Of a stretch of 26,028 bases of DNA, positions 1-10,462 are shown in pieces. The DNA comes from Didymodactylos carnosus (lineage: Eukaryota; Rotifera; Eurotatoria; Philodinida; Philodinidae): the NCBI GenBank assembly GCA_905250885.1, contig CAJNOQ010002138.1:1-26028 (forward strand), read 5' to 3'. How positions within the stretch are numbered: the first letter of the stretch is position 1; each line of letters begins with the position of its first letter. A model generated the notes under the pieces. It made no database searches and was not told the DNA's origin. It saw nothing but the letters and a program-made list of their open reading frames with translations. The position numbers were made by a program, and so were the translations under genes.

Positions 1-100
1 TGTTACGTTCCGTTTTCTTGCGTCAAGTAGACCGTCGGTGTATGTATCGTATCGTTCGACCTGGGTTGAACTACTTTTACTAACATTTAGTAATTGCTTG

Positions 101-375
101 ACATGCTCCGAGGTCAAAAAATCAGATCAAGATCTTATAAAATCTTGCAAGATCTTTTAAAATCTTACGGAAAATCACAGAAATGCATTCATCTTATAAA
201 ATCTTATAAAAATCATACAAGAATCTTACGACATCTGATGAAATCTTACTATGAGATCTTACATCAAGAATCAGTTTCTATGCTTCTTATAGAATCGTAC
301 AAATTCTTATACGAATCTTACGAAATCAGATGGAATCATACAAGAATCTTATAAGATCTTACAGTAAGATTCTTT
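101..375. repeat. degenerate AATCTTAC-type tandem array
   Basis: About 270 bp are built from loosely repeated 8-12 nt words such as AATCTTAC, ATCTTATAA and AAGATCTT, in both orientations. An open frame across the array (94-354) only reflects repeated ATC/TTA/AAA words and shows no domain, so I do not call a gene. The array ends in a palindromic CTTACAGTAAG word (358-368). A matching CTTACTGTAAG occurs at the start of the similar block at 3425-3497, in the opposite sense, so the two blocks may be related ends flanking 3 kb of repeats. Confidence 0.6.
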
Positions 376-639
376 GACCTGGGCTGATGGATCGATAATT
401 GCCGAAATTACAAAGACTTAGCCCCCCAATTTGGCTTTTTTGCACTTTTATTGCATAAGTGCATGCATGTGCCGCACGTGCCAGCGTACATGTTCATTAG
501 ATCCGTCATGACCGATAACCTGTAGCAAAATATCGACAAATTATTTAACGCTCAAACAGTTTTTAAGTAAAACGCGTCTAACAGTATCAGAACTTATTTT
601 GCGTTTTTCTTAAGACTGTTTTTTAGCTTTAGGGCTTTC
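376..639. other. no recognisable feature
   Basis: AT-rich sequence with no open frame or RNA signature that I can support. A C-run preceded by TTAG at about 418-428 weakly resembles the C-rich end of the element at 12522-13268. If it is the left end of a relative whose right end is at 1112, that relative would be about 0.7 kb long. The similarity is too short to be sure. Confidence 0.4.
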
Positions 640-954
640 GCCATTCACAGGAATTCTCGGTAATGATACATCGGAGGAAGTTTTTCTTTTGTTTTATTTG
701 TAGATAACACCTATAGCTAGGAGTTGACAGAGTCCGATTTTTAAATTATGCTTCTATTTTTTATAGAAATGAGGATTTCTAAGAAACCTTCCAAGGATTT
801 TTCGGATTTTAAAGTTCTATTAAGCACCAGAAATCATTAAATGAGAAATTCAAAAATCGGGCTCTGTCAACTCCTAGGCATAGGTGTTTACTGCCAAACT
901 AAACCAGCTCGAGCTCTCTATCGTTTACCTGGAGTGAGAATTCTTGTGAATGGC
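640..954. repeat. imperfect inverted repeat (foldback), arms ~110 bp
   Basis: The left arm (640-748) and right arm (846-954) are reverse complements. They match well at the outer tips (GCCATTCACA/GAATTCTC words) and in the inner 45 bp, which share GACTCTGTCAACTCCTAG-like sequence. The stretch between is less alike. The spacer is about 97 bp. A small open frame at 841-1047 lies across the right arm and is not supported as a gene. Confidence 0.75.
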
Positions 955-984
955 AGACGCCTATTTTTGGCCCTTGTTGTGGCG

Positions 985-1112
985 CCCTCTCACGAACAGT
1001 TGCAAGTGACGCCAAAAAAAACATTTCGTTATCACACTTTGACATGATCAACATTCCCTGAAAGTTTGCTCAGATCAGACCTACCTGGGCTGAGATAGGT
1101 TTCTGACCGGGG
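985..1112 (+). repeat. dispersed repeat related to right end of 12522-13268 element
   Basis: This stretch aligns in the same orientation to 13145-13268. Shared blocks include GCCAAAAAAAA, TTTCGT, GATCA, CTGAAA and GAGATAGGTTTCTGA, followed by a G-run. By eye about 70-75% of bases agree. It ends at a GGGGGCC run before TTAC, where the intronic copy ends at GGGGGC before TTAA. This is likely an old copy of the same non-autonomous family. Confidence 0.6.
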
Positions 1113-1298
1113 AAGGGGGCCTTACGACAATAGTCGAAAAACAACCTGAAATTTGACAATGTCGGAAATCAGATTGACTTTCGACAATATGTCGAAAATA
1201 TTGAGCAAAAACGCTAATTGCCGAATTTCCGATGGCGAAATTCCAGCTGTTGATATTTCGTTTTACCCTTTATAGTTGTAGTTAGTTCTGTATCTGCT
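1113..1298. other. short non-coding stretch
   Basis: Contains two nearly identical CGACAATA(T)GTCGAAAA words at about 1125-1142 and 1182-1199, which are themselves partly palindromic (TCGACA...TGTCGA). Nothing else recognised. Confidence 0.4.
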
Positions 1299-1460
1299 TA
1301 TGTATGTTCTCAATCTGCAATACATCAAGAAGCTTGGTGTTAATCATTCACAATAGTAAAAGCATAGAGAATAAATAAACATTTGAAAATAAAGTACCTC
1401 ATACACTTTTTTCAATAACTTTTTTATCGAAATGTGACAGATCGTCGATTTCTTTCATTG
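1299..1460 (+). repeat. direct repeat A, copy 1
   Basis: This segment recurs in the same orientation at 3119-3301. Long identical blocks include AACATTTGAAAATAAAGTAC, CTCATACACTTTTTTCAATA and ATCGAAATGTGACAGA. Copy 2 has about 20 extra bases in the middle. The 1.66 kb between the copies has no coding capacity that I can support. Confidence 0.8.
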
Positions 1461-2340
1461 AATAGAAGAGATCGAGAGGCACATCTATGGCATATCACCG
1501 GAACAAAAAAGATAAAGTTGGTTCTGACTTGCTGAAAAGTGCTTTTTCGTATTCAGCACATTCGATAACCCAGAAGATTTTCTATTTGTAGCGAGAGGTA
1601 CTTTCAAAAGTTTAGGAAAAATTTTGAAACAAAATGGCATAAAATTTTCATGGAAAAATAATATTAGTTTGAAAATTTCTCGTAAAGTATTGAATCTCAC
1701 TTTCAATTAACAAAAGTAACTTTTGTAAAATTCTATGACGTTTTGATTAAAGTCATATCCGAGCTATTTTACTACAACTAGGAGAAAATTTTTTGTTAAT
1801 TGAAGTCTTTTTTCAATGTTGTTGCATGCATTTTTGTGTCATATCGTCCAGTGCACGAGAGAAAAGAAAAGTTCTTGTTTAAACTTTCATTTCACTGACT
1901 GTGAGTATACTTTAATTCAATAAATAGAAGGTGTAAAAAATATTTTTGGGTTTTTCATACAGATGAAATGTTTACAATCCAAATTTTGGATTTTGCTAGT
2001 GTTTTGCTCTTGGCTTAGAACGTTTTGAAAGATGTGACTAAAATTTATTAATAACAGAACATTGCCGTGATTTTTGTTTGTCGTTATCTGTTCTTTTCGC
2101 ATAAAAGGAATTATGTTGTTACTCAAAAGAGCGAAAATAACAGAACAAAATAGGGCATTCACTTGCTAAGAATAGAAAAGTCCTTGACATTTTCATATGC
2201 TAAAGAGTTTATTTGATCATAAATAAACCTACTAGTGTTCACTATAAAAGAACTTATTCACATATTTAGATCTAATTGTAGTTTATACCAAGAAATTAAG
2301 CTGAAGTTTCTCTTAGAAAGTACTAAAAATTTATTGCTTC
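1461..2340. other. no gene seen
   Basis: AT-rich DNA. Short open frames at 1485-1706 and 1917-2162 (minus) and 2235-2447 (plus) have no domain, splice context or composition resembling the real genes in this window. I see no RNA gene or terminal repeats here. Confidence 0.5.
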
Positions 2341-3122
2341 TACTGTCAACAAATACCATGATCTATTCGAAAATAGAGAAGATCGGAGCAGCCTTTTTCA
2401 TGCAAACAAAATTCAAACTCTTTTTAAATATAAAGTTGAGAACATAAGTTTAGAGTGCTTCTATCTTCCACTTTTTTCATCGACGGTAATAGCTGGAAGA
2501 TCCCCACTATCAGGTCTCTGAATTTGATCGAAAATGTTTCCTAAATAATCTATTCTTACAGAGAAAGTATTTCTGAGCAAAATCAGACGTCTGCGAGGTC
2601 TCTATGATCTTTTTGTCATTAAAATGCACTCAGTTTACGAAAGGTTCCAAAGGCATTTTATTATTTTTCTTGAAAATTTCGACAATTTTGGTGCGCTTAA
2701 CACTTCAAGGTCTTTAGTAAATTGAGTCCGTGCACTTTAATGAGAAAAGGTCGGCGAGACCTCGCAAACGCCTCATTTTGTTCAGAAATACTTTCTCTAT
2801 AAGAATAGGTTATTTAGAAAGCATTTTCGATCAAATCCAGAGACCTGATAGTGGGAATCTTCACTTTCCAGAGAACTCTATGTCCATAAATTTTGATGGA
2901 GCTTGCGCATGTACCCCTCTTGATAGACAACTCTTTCTGATACTCAAATCGTTTTTTAGATTGATTCCAGCTATTACCGTGGCTGAAAAAAGTCGAAGAT
3001 AGAAGCGCTGTAAACTTGTGTTCTCAACTTTATACTTGAAAAAGGTTTTGAATTTTGTTTGCACGAAAAAAGCTGCTCCGATCTCCTCTGTTTTCTAATA
3101 TATGATGATTTTTGTTGCTCAT
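2341..3122. repeat. large imperfect inverted repeat (foldback), arms ~325-395 bp
   Basis: The left arm runs about 2341-2665 and the right arm about 2727-3122. They pair over nearly their whole length, for example GATCGGAGCAGC / GCTGCTCCGATC at the outer side and CCACTATCAGGTCTCTG / CAGAGACCTGATAGTGG further in. The right arm carries about 95 bp (roughly 2868-2965) missing from the left arm, so one arm has gained or lost sequence. The spacer is about 60 bp. Open frames in the right arm (2730-3002, 2861-3064, 2974-3168) lie in the repeat and are not supported as genes. Confidence 0.85.
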
Positions 3123-3301
3123 GTATGTTTTCAATCTGCAATACAGCAGGAAGCATAATGTTAATCATTCACTATAGTAAAAGCAAAAGAAATTATATCT
3201 TTTTATAAGAATAAATAAACATTTGAAAATAAAGTACCTCATACACTTTTTTCAATAACTTTTTATCGAAATGTGACAGAGATCGTCGATTTTCTTCATT
3301 G
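3119..3301 (+). repeat. direct repeat A, copy 2
   Basis: Second copy of the 1299-1460 segment, abutting the outer edge of the 2341-3122 foldback. Compared with copy 1 it carries an extra AAATTATATCTTTTTATAAG-like stretch and a few substitutions. Confidence 0.8.
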
Positions 3302-3337
3302 CATTTTAAACCATGACAAAAGCAGAAAACAATACAA

Positions 3338-3419
3338 GGTCTCTACGACCTTTTTGTCATTAAAGTACACTCAGTTTACGAAAGGCCCTAAAGGCGTTTT
3401 GTTATTTTTCTTGAAAATT
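3338..3419 (+). repeat. third copy of foldback inner-arm segment
   Basis: Matches 2597-2679 of the 2341-3122 foldback in the same orientation. Shared words include TTTTTGTCATTAAA, CACTCAGTTTACGAAAGG and TTATTTTTCTTGAAAATT. It sits just beyond direct repeat A copy 2, suggesting that arm and direct repeat belong to one larger repeat unit that has been rearranged. Confidence 0.75.
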
Positions 3420-3424
3420 GTATA

Positions 3425-3497
3425 GGAATTTCTTACTGTAAGATTCATCACGATTCTTGATCTAAGACGCTATTTGATAATCTTACAAGATTATCAA
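3425..3497. repeat. palindromic AATCTTAC-type block
   Basis: Contains CTTACTGTAAG and TTTGATAATCTTACAAGATTATCAAA (split here as TTTGATAATCTT and AAGATTATCAAA around AC), the latter a near-perfect palindrome of about 26 bp at 3472-3497. The vocabulary matches the array at 101-375, in inverted sense. Confidence 0.6.
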
Positions 3498-4128
3498 ATG
3501 ATCATATATTTATTTTATTTCTGATGATGACTGTTTGATTCGAAAGCTCAAATTTATCCAAATAAAAATGAGATTATATATTTTTCTGGCGGCAACAGAA
3601 GATTTTGTAAAAACCTTTCCACGCATGTTCACATCATACAACCCCGCAATATTTCCATATAGATAATCATGTAGTCTATCATATTTTGAGGGTGAAGAAG
3701 TTTTAGAAATAAAAATAAATTAGTAAAGTGATATAAACTAAATTATTTATTTTTTATTTTTTGTTTTCAAAACTTTCTCAAAAGATTCAGCATCATCGTT
3801 ATATTAGTTATAAATAGCACATCAAAAGAATAAATGATTTGTGAATAACTAGTTAAAAGCCGACACTCGACTGCCAACGTTAAATGCTGATTTTTGCTTG
3901 AATTTTATCTGTTCCAGAACAGCATACTATCAGGTACATTATGATCAACATAATTTTTAGTTTTAAGTGCATACACTTAAATGCCTAATAATTTTAACAG
4001 TTATCTTATCCCATTAAAAGTCAATTCTTTGGTCATACAGTTGACAGGCTATACATGAGTTATTAACTGTTAGTTTTCGAGTACCTGAGAAGATGCTATG
4101 AAAGAAACAAGAAAAAATTAGGAATTAG
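3498..4128. other. no gene seen
   Basis: AT-rich, no supported open frame, no recognised repeat. About 630 bp that I cannot assign. Confidence 0.5.
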
Positions 4129-4677
4129 AGAGGAAACCTATCCAAGTGATACCTTCCGATTTCGTTCGTTCACACGTCGATCGATAGAGGATATCAAGCT
4201 AGTAAAAAGCCTAAAAGGATTTTTTCCCATGATTCTTAAAGATTCGGTTTTCTGAAGAATCAGTCTTTCAGAAACTCTAGAAAATAACCAAAATCTTTCT
4301 TAACGAGGCATAATTGTAGTCTGCAAATTTCTGATTAAAGTGAGACATCTCCCAGCTCTACATGACCTTTTTTTTACAAAGTTATACAATTTACAAGAAA
4401 AGCTCTAAATTAATTTCTTATTTCTGTATCTTTGAGTTAATAATGAACATTTAGGGCTTTTCTTGTAAATTCTATAACTTTGCAAACAAAGGTCGTATAG
4501 AAGTGGGAGATGTCTCATTTTAATCTAGAGTTTCTGAAAAACTGGTTTTCCAGAAAATCGGGTCTTCAAGAATTATGGTAAAAAATTCCTTTAGGCTTTT
4601 TACTAACTCGATATCCTCTATCGATCGACGAATGAACAAACGAAATCGAAAGATATCACTTGGATAGGTTTCCTCAT
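4129..4677. repeat. large inverted repeat (foldback/MITE-like), outer word GAGGAAACCTATCC
   Basis: The left arm (4129-4412) and right arm (4448-4677) are strongly complementary from the outer tip GAGGAAACCTATCCAAGTGA through CGTCGATCGATAGAGGATAT and AGTAAAAAGCCTAAA to the inner TTTACAAGAAAAGC. The left arm carries about 60 bp (roughly 4284-4340) absent from the right arm. The spacer is about 35 bp. No clear target-site duplication is visible. The inner arm segment GAGACATCTCCCAGCTCT (4343-4360) recurs as GAGATGTCTCCCAGCTCT near 12797, inside the RhoGAP intron element. Confidence 0.85.
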
Positions 4678-5872
4678 AAGACATTTCATGAGTCAAAATC
4701 CAAACAAAAAATTTACTAGAGGATTCGTCTATTTAAAAATAAGACACAATATAGCTGTGAGTATACACTCTATTTTCTCGTTATCAACTTTGGCGTTCCA
4801 TAAGATGCACTATGTCCGAAACGATTTAGCGCAGTTAAACAAATTTCTTGTTATTTTACAGTCAAAACAGTTTTTCACACAAAATAACTGAAGAACTTTT
4901 TAAATTATGATTTTATTCCTCTAATTCTTTCTATAATTTATTCTCATTTTAATCCTTTTTGCAAATTTCAAATTCAAGAGCGTGTCAAAAAAAAATAACG
5001 AAGTCAAAAGTCGAAAATCAATTTTAGTCATTAGAGAAATGTGTTATCATATTGATAACACCATTTGGACTGGTACGATATTAATAACTTTTAAACAACT
5101 CAACATTTCGCCAATGAACTTCTAACATGGGCTATTTCATATCATTTTCTGTAAATTTCACTTCAATCGATTAATCAGGTTAAAAAGTCGCTCGAAAGAT
5201 AGGAGAATATTTAGTATTGTAAAAATGTCAACGGCAAGGTATACTCTTTCTATTTGAGAACTCAGGATCAAAAACGAATTTTAAGATTATTATTTTTATG
5301 TGAATATTGTCAAACGGAATTTAAAAATTGTTTCTTTTTTACGTTTATAGTTCTTCACAATCTTTCTTTTTTTTTTTTTTTGATATTCTATTCGAAAATA
5401 TAGTTTTTCTTTTATTGTAAACATGTTATTACCTGTACTTCTATATTAAACCTGCAAAGAAAAATTCTTTTTCGATTCATATGAAGAAAAAGAAATAAAA
5501 TGAATAAGAAAACTGAACTCTATGTATGTGTATAAACATGGGAAGTAGTGGCAATACAACTCTAGCAACTACTGTATGAAATATTTTGCAAACTTTCTCT
5601 CTCTTGTTATTTATTTCACTGTATCAAAAAAAATATTTCTCTCAGATATTTTATATTCATCAACTTGTCAAGGTAAGGTAAAAATGTTAACTATATTTAA
5701 TAAAAAAAAAAATTAGATTTTTTATTTTCATAATGACAATTAATAATGAAAGCTTAAAATCATGTTTTTAACTGGAATTAAAAAATATTAATAGTACAAA
5801 CGTTGTACAAATCAAACAATATAATCCAAAAAAGTTTAATCTCATTCTTATTTTAGTAAGAAGAATATAAAT
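4678..5872. other. upstream region of the ammonium transporter
   Basis: About 1.2 kb of AT-rich DNA with homopolymer runs (a T-run at about 5368-5381, A-runs near 5702). An open frame at 4688-4891 begins at the edge of the foldback and has no recognisable content. Promoter elements cannot be identified with confidence. The last 30 bp contain the acceptor-like site listed separately. Confidence 0.4.
5841..5856 (+). promoter_or_regulatory. splice-acceptor-like site just before the transporter ATG
   Basis: A pyrimidine-rich CTCATTCTTATTTTAG ends 16 nt before the ATG at 5873. It could receive a spliced leader in trans or close a 5'UTR intron. Comparable sites precede the other three genes of the window. 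Confidence 0.45.
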
Positions 5873-8009
5873 ATGTCTAATAGTACAACAGTTTTGGACG
5901 GCGATAATGCGTGGGTAAGTTTCAAACAGTTGATATCAATCATAGATTAACCTGATTTTCAATTATTGATCAACGAAGTATCGTCAGAATCTGAGAGAAC
6001 TTACCTGTTAGAAGAATGAAGATCAATTTTAAAGTGAATCGTTCTTGAAATAAAATTGACTGTTAAAAAATAATCTTATAATTACTCATTGTATATTTTG
6101 GTATGAATTACTGTCTGTTACAACTTTAACTAATGTTTAATATAACTTAAATGTAAACATTTTTTGGATAATTAAACGCGTTTTTGTCTCCTTTTGAAAG
6201 GAATAGTTCAAAATAGAATATCTAGATTGATTTAAATACGTTCAAATGTGTTAAAAATTCAAATTTTTTGAGGTAAATGAATTAATTATATAGAATTCCA
6301 GCGCACAGAATATATCCTTTCAAGTTTTGGACGATTGATAATATAGAGAGAGTGTATATAGCCACTTCAAGATGAAACACAGATGTTCATCACTGTGTTT
6401 CATTTTAGACTGATTCAAACACGTCCATATTTATTTATTTTTATTTAGATGATGACTTCTACTGCCTTGGTTTATATGATGACACCTGCTTTAGCCTTTT
6501 TCTACGGTGGACTTGTTGATATTAAAAATATCCTGAATCAATTATTTTTGTCTATTATCTGTATGGGTATAGTGACAACTCAGTGGTGTCTGTTCGGATT
6601 CTCATTTACTTTTGGACCTGGCAATAATGCTTTCGGTTCATTTAATTATGGTGCACTACGTTTTCCAGATCAAACAGATTTATACGGTTCGAATGGTGAT
6701 CCGATAAATTCACCGACATTTTCACTACTAACATTTACAGCGTACGAAGCTGCATTCGCGGTCATTACACCTGCACTCATCAGCGGCGCAATCGTTGGAA
6801 GAATGAAACTGGTGCCGTATTTGATATTTATCTTCTTGTGGACAACATGTTGTTATGATCCATTGGCTAGATGGATCTTTTTCAGTGGTGGATGGTTACA
6901 CACATATGGCACACTGGACTTTGCGGGTGGAACTGTTGTACACATTTCAAGTGGAGTGTCAGGTTTAGTAGCATCATTAGTGTTAGGAAAACGTCATGAT
7001 TACGATCCAAAAAAAATTGATATTCCACACAACTTGCCATTCACAGTATTAGGAACGGGTCTTCTTTGGATCGGATGGATAGGATTTAATGGTGGCTCGT
7101 CACTGGCAGCTAACGGTACGTCGCCTATAGAACAATAACAAACTAATAAAACTTAGCTATAGTTCTCTTCTACTCATGTTCGACTCTATATACCAATAAA
7201 TTACATGATGACCTTTTTCGTACTTTGTTGCAGGTGTAGCTGCTTTAGCAATGGTGAATACGAATACGGCTGCAGCTTCGAGTCTCATGACATGGGTGAT
7301 TATTGATGCAGTAAGAGGAACCGTATCCATATCTGGGGCGTGTTCAGCCATTGTTGTTGGTTTAGTAACGATTACTCCAGCTGCAGGCTACGTTCAACCT
7401 GGATGGGCTTTATTAATGGGTGTTATCGGCGCAGTGTGCGTTTATTGTGCGTTAAAAGTGAAAAAACGTTTTCTGTATTTTGATGATACTTTAGACACTT
7501 TCTCATGTCATGGGATAGGCGGAATAGTAGGTGGATTTATGACAGGTTTATTTTGTCAGGCGGAATTAAATTCGGGTGGGTACAACGGCGCATTCTATGG
7601 TAATCCTCGTCAAATGTGGCTTCAACTTGCAGGGATCCTTACCGGTACCGTATTTTCGGCAGCGTGTACAGCTGGTATACTGCTACCAATGCATCTTCTA
7701 TTTGGGATAAAACTTGATATTAAAGATCAAGTTGTCGGTATGGATCGTGTGGCACACGGTGAGTCGTGGGCAATAGAAATAATAACGAGTAACGAAGTAG
7801 CAACAAATACTCCAACATCAATTCATCCTGATACTCCGCAATACACGTGGCCACCATTAAGTAATAATCAGAATTCCAGAAGAAAAAGACTTTTTCCCTT
7901 GTTTCGTAGACATCATCGGCTAAGCAGTCAGATTAACAGAACATCACTAGCACCAAAAAGCGATCAGCAACATCAGAATTTGGACGTTCTCAAAAGTGAA
8001 GTACTTTAA
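5873..8009 (+). CDS. Amt-type ammonium transporter (3 exons, 494 aa)
   Basis: Polytopic membrane channel moving ammonium/ammonia. Exons are 5873-5914, 6449-7115 and 7234-8009, with phase 0 and phase 1 introns and GT-AG ends. The first join gives GDNAWMMTSTALV, continuing to PALAFFYGGLV, the usual N-terminal Amt sequence. The second gives NGGSSLAANGVAALAMVNTN. DFAGGTVVHISSGVSGLVAS plus LVLGKR (from residue 171) fits the ammonium-transporter family signature. The paired pore histidines are H179 (in VVHIS) and H329 (in SCHGIGG). GACSAIVVGLVTITPAAGYV and a C-terminal GMDRVAHGESW are also typical. After about residue 430 the tail is polar and basic (SRRKRLFPLFRRHH), probably cytosolic. The length is normal for the family and nothing looks broken. 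The short N-terminal exon was chosen because it completes the conserved AW motif in phase. Family assignment is very sure; substrate direction and physiology are not visible. The surroundings are repeat-rich and give no functional partner. Confidence 0.95.
6372..6403 (+). other. perfect 11-bp hairpin near the 3' end of transporter intron 1
   Basis: ATGAAACACAG (6372-6382) and CTGTGTTTCAT (6393-6403) are exact reverse complements around a 10-nt loop, followed at once by TTTAG. It lies about 45 nt before the true exon 2 acceptor, where it could mask or present an alternative acceptor. Function is unknown. Confidence 0.5.
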
Positions 8010-10182
8010 ATAAGCGATACAGTTCCACACTATATCATAAACAAGAATATAAAAGCTCTTTGCTGCATTCTGACAAGGTTTAGTTTGATTCTTGTTTGTT
8101 TTTGTTTATAACAAGTCAAATAATAGCAACCAAATGTCCGAAGGAAAGCAAGAAAGCGAGCAGTATGCTCGATAATTCTTTGTTCCACATGCTTGACGAC
8201 CAAATGCTGTTATCGAAAGGAAATGTGACTGCTGGAACAGTTGACAGGTGGTTAAGAATTTCTTGTGGTCACGACGTTAGAAAAATGACAAAATTTTATT
8301 CCTGTAGCAGAATTACGTTTCCAAGCCAAGTGTTCATGATGGGTTCGAATACTGACAGTCGATATCAACGCTACCGTTTACGTGAAATTGTCAGAATCAG
8401 GTGACGTTACAACTAACTAGACAGATTGTTTCTGGATACCTACTCGATAATAGGCTATTTTTGATGCTAACCAACATGTTGTCCATCCTTTTTCAAGTGG
8501 ATGACTAAAAAACGAATCTCTCGAAAATCTTCTCTAATCTCTATCGTGAACGAATTCAGACTCGGCAAGTTTAAAATTTGCTCAAGTCACTTCTAGAAAC
8601 AGATTTTAAGAACTATTGAACAAGTTTTCAATGAGCCATAAAAAAATTACTTCTCTGGTTTCTTGCAGCCGTATCAATAACAGCTCTCTTACACCAAATT
8701 TTCTGTGGGTCAAATTTTTTTTTGTACTGATTATAACTTAAAAAGTAAAACACAGAAGGCAGTGTTTCCTGATAGCAAAATTTACTATTCTAAACGAAAA
8801 TTGAATTCTTTTAAATTTTAAAGATGAGCTTCGCAATCATCATGAGATTCATATTCAACTCACCGGCTTTTATGAAAATCGAAGAAAAAAAATTCAGAAA
8901 TCATGCATGGGACCTCAGTTAGGTCTATTACTATATAAATACCAAGCTTAGAATGCAAGTGTCGAAACATTTGCATTCTTAGGGAAGAATGCAAATAATT
9001 TTGCATGATCTGAGATTCTTAGTTTGAATAAATTCAAAAATATTCTTTTAATACTTACACAGATAAATCAAGGTTCTGTAGACTAATGTTCGATGCATTT
9101 TAAAATAAGTTATTAAATTATTTAAACTAAATTCTAAGCATTCATAATGTAAAAATTATTTCTTTACACTTTTTGCTCCCAATACAAACATATTCCACAT
9201 TTATTGGTTGCTAAAAAACATTAAATTCGATTTATCTCGAAACTCTTTGGACAAAACGGTGGAATACTAGGGGTTTTTGATCGTGTGTAGAATTCATGCT
9301 CTATATTTCCTCTCATAGAACCCACCTCAGAAAAACAGTACAGCAGACATCTTTTATTTATTAAATACGAAGACATTGATCAGTCAATACCTACGCGACG
9401 TCAAACTATTATTGATACTACTTCAAAAGTACAAATGTTTATTGCATTCTTTCGAAATGCAAATACTTTAACATGGCATAGTGTGCATCCAGGCCGGCTT
9501 TTGGTGGAAAAATGAAAATTGATTTTTCAGTGATTTTAATGGTGATAAATATACTTTGAAACATGCTCTATTTAATGGCAAAAAGAGTTTTGTCCTAGAA
9601 CTTATTTAAGCTGGGAAAATCCTATATACAAGAATACACAAAAAATACGTGCCCATCGGAAAATCGGATTATTCGCAAATATACGCAAAAATTAAACATA
9701 GCTATTAGATAAACAAATATATATTCAGAATCGGCATGAAGTGCGCTATCGATTGGTAAAAAAATTTCTATTTTTGGATTTTCTAAATTGGAGAAAAAGA
9801 GAAGACATTTTTCTAGCGTATTTTCCGAGGAGGTGTGTTTGATACAATGCATGCGCGAACTTTAGCGAAGCTTTAATCTTGATGAAATTTTTAGGGAATG
9901 TTGTCCTATATATGATATGTCCACACAGTTAGCGCCAATTAGTGCCGACGCTCCTGGATCGGATGGTAGGTTTTCCAAAAAACTCTCGGTTTTTAAAGTA
10001 ATTTCTATTTTTTTCAAGCTAGAATCATTCAAAATTCGATAAAAAGACCGTATTTGGAATCAGCGCAAGAAACTGCCACGAATGATGCGTGATTAGTAGG
10101 TTTTTCTGAGAAAAAACTTTGTTGGATCTAACGAAACGCTAAAGTCGAAGCATAGCGTGACAATTTTGGCTAAGGATTTTGA
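8010..10182. other. downstream of transporter: UTR and unassigned DNA
   Basis: About 2.2 kb without a gene I can support. An open frame at 8096-8404 (+) lies just after the transporter stop, but it has no domain and no splice partner and is probably 3'UTR or chance. Short GTAGGTTTTC words recur at about 9967, 10097 and 10288, suggesting old repeat material. No RNA gene recognised. Confidence 0.45.
8945..9470. repeat. possible inverted repeat with GAATGCAAAT words
   Basis: 8945-9007 contains CATTTGCATTCTTAGGGAAG followed by AATGCAAATAATTTTGCAT. 9430-9470 contains a similar sequence in reverse complement, with a CGAAAG centre. Local hairpins (TGCATTC/GAATGCA) occur at each end. Similarity covers only about 40 bp, so the link between the two ends is tentative. 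Confidence 0.35.
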
Positions 10183-10412
10183 TATTTGCTATAGAAGCAA
10201 TCCGAAAGCCTGCAAACACTTTTTCATAGGTTTTCAGATATGCTCTTTCCAATAATATGCTTTATAACGTTCCAGGATACTTATGTGTAGGTTTTCTGGA
10301 GAACTCGGATGAAAATTTCTTTGAACTTTGTAAAGCATACCATTTGAAAGAAAATATCTGAAAACCTATGAAAAAAGTGTTTGTAGGCTTTCGGATTGCT
10401 TCTGTAGCAAAT
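10183..10412. repeat. inverted repeat (foldback), arms ~90-95 bp
   Basis: The left arm (10183-10277) and right arm (10324-10412) are near-complementary. Shared stretches include GAAGCAATCCGAAAGCCT, CATAGGTTTTCAGATAT and TATGCTTTA. The spacer is about 46 bp. By eye about 85-90% of arm bases pair. It contains no gene. Confidence 0.85.
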
Positions 10413-10462
10413 GACCGCCTGGCATATGGAAAAATGCACACTGTGCATGGTCTCACATTGTA

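Noticed and set aside
94-354. 86-aa open frame on +
   Set aside because: Made entirely of the AATCTTAC-type array; no domain or splice context.
2730-3168. Overlapping small open frames on both strands
   Set aside because: They lie in the arm of the large inverted repeat and show no protein family features.
1299-3301. Direct repeats as long terminal repeats of a retroelement
   Set aside because: The repeats lack TG...CA ends, the interior has no coding or primer-binding signals, and a third related segment lies outside; simple duplication is a better fit.
8096-8404. 102-aa open frame just after the transporter
   Set aside because: No domain, no similarity to the transporter tail, probably 3'UTR or chance.
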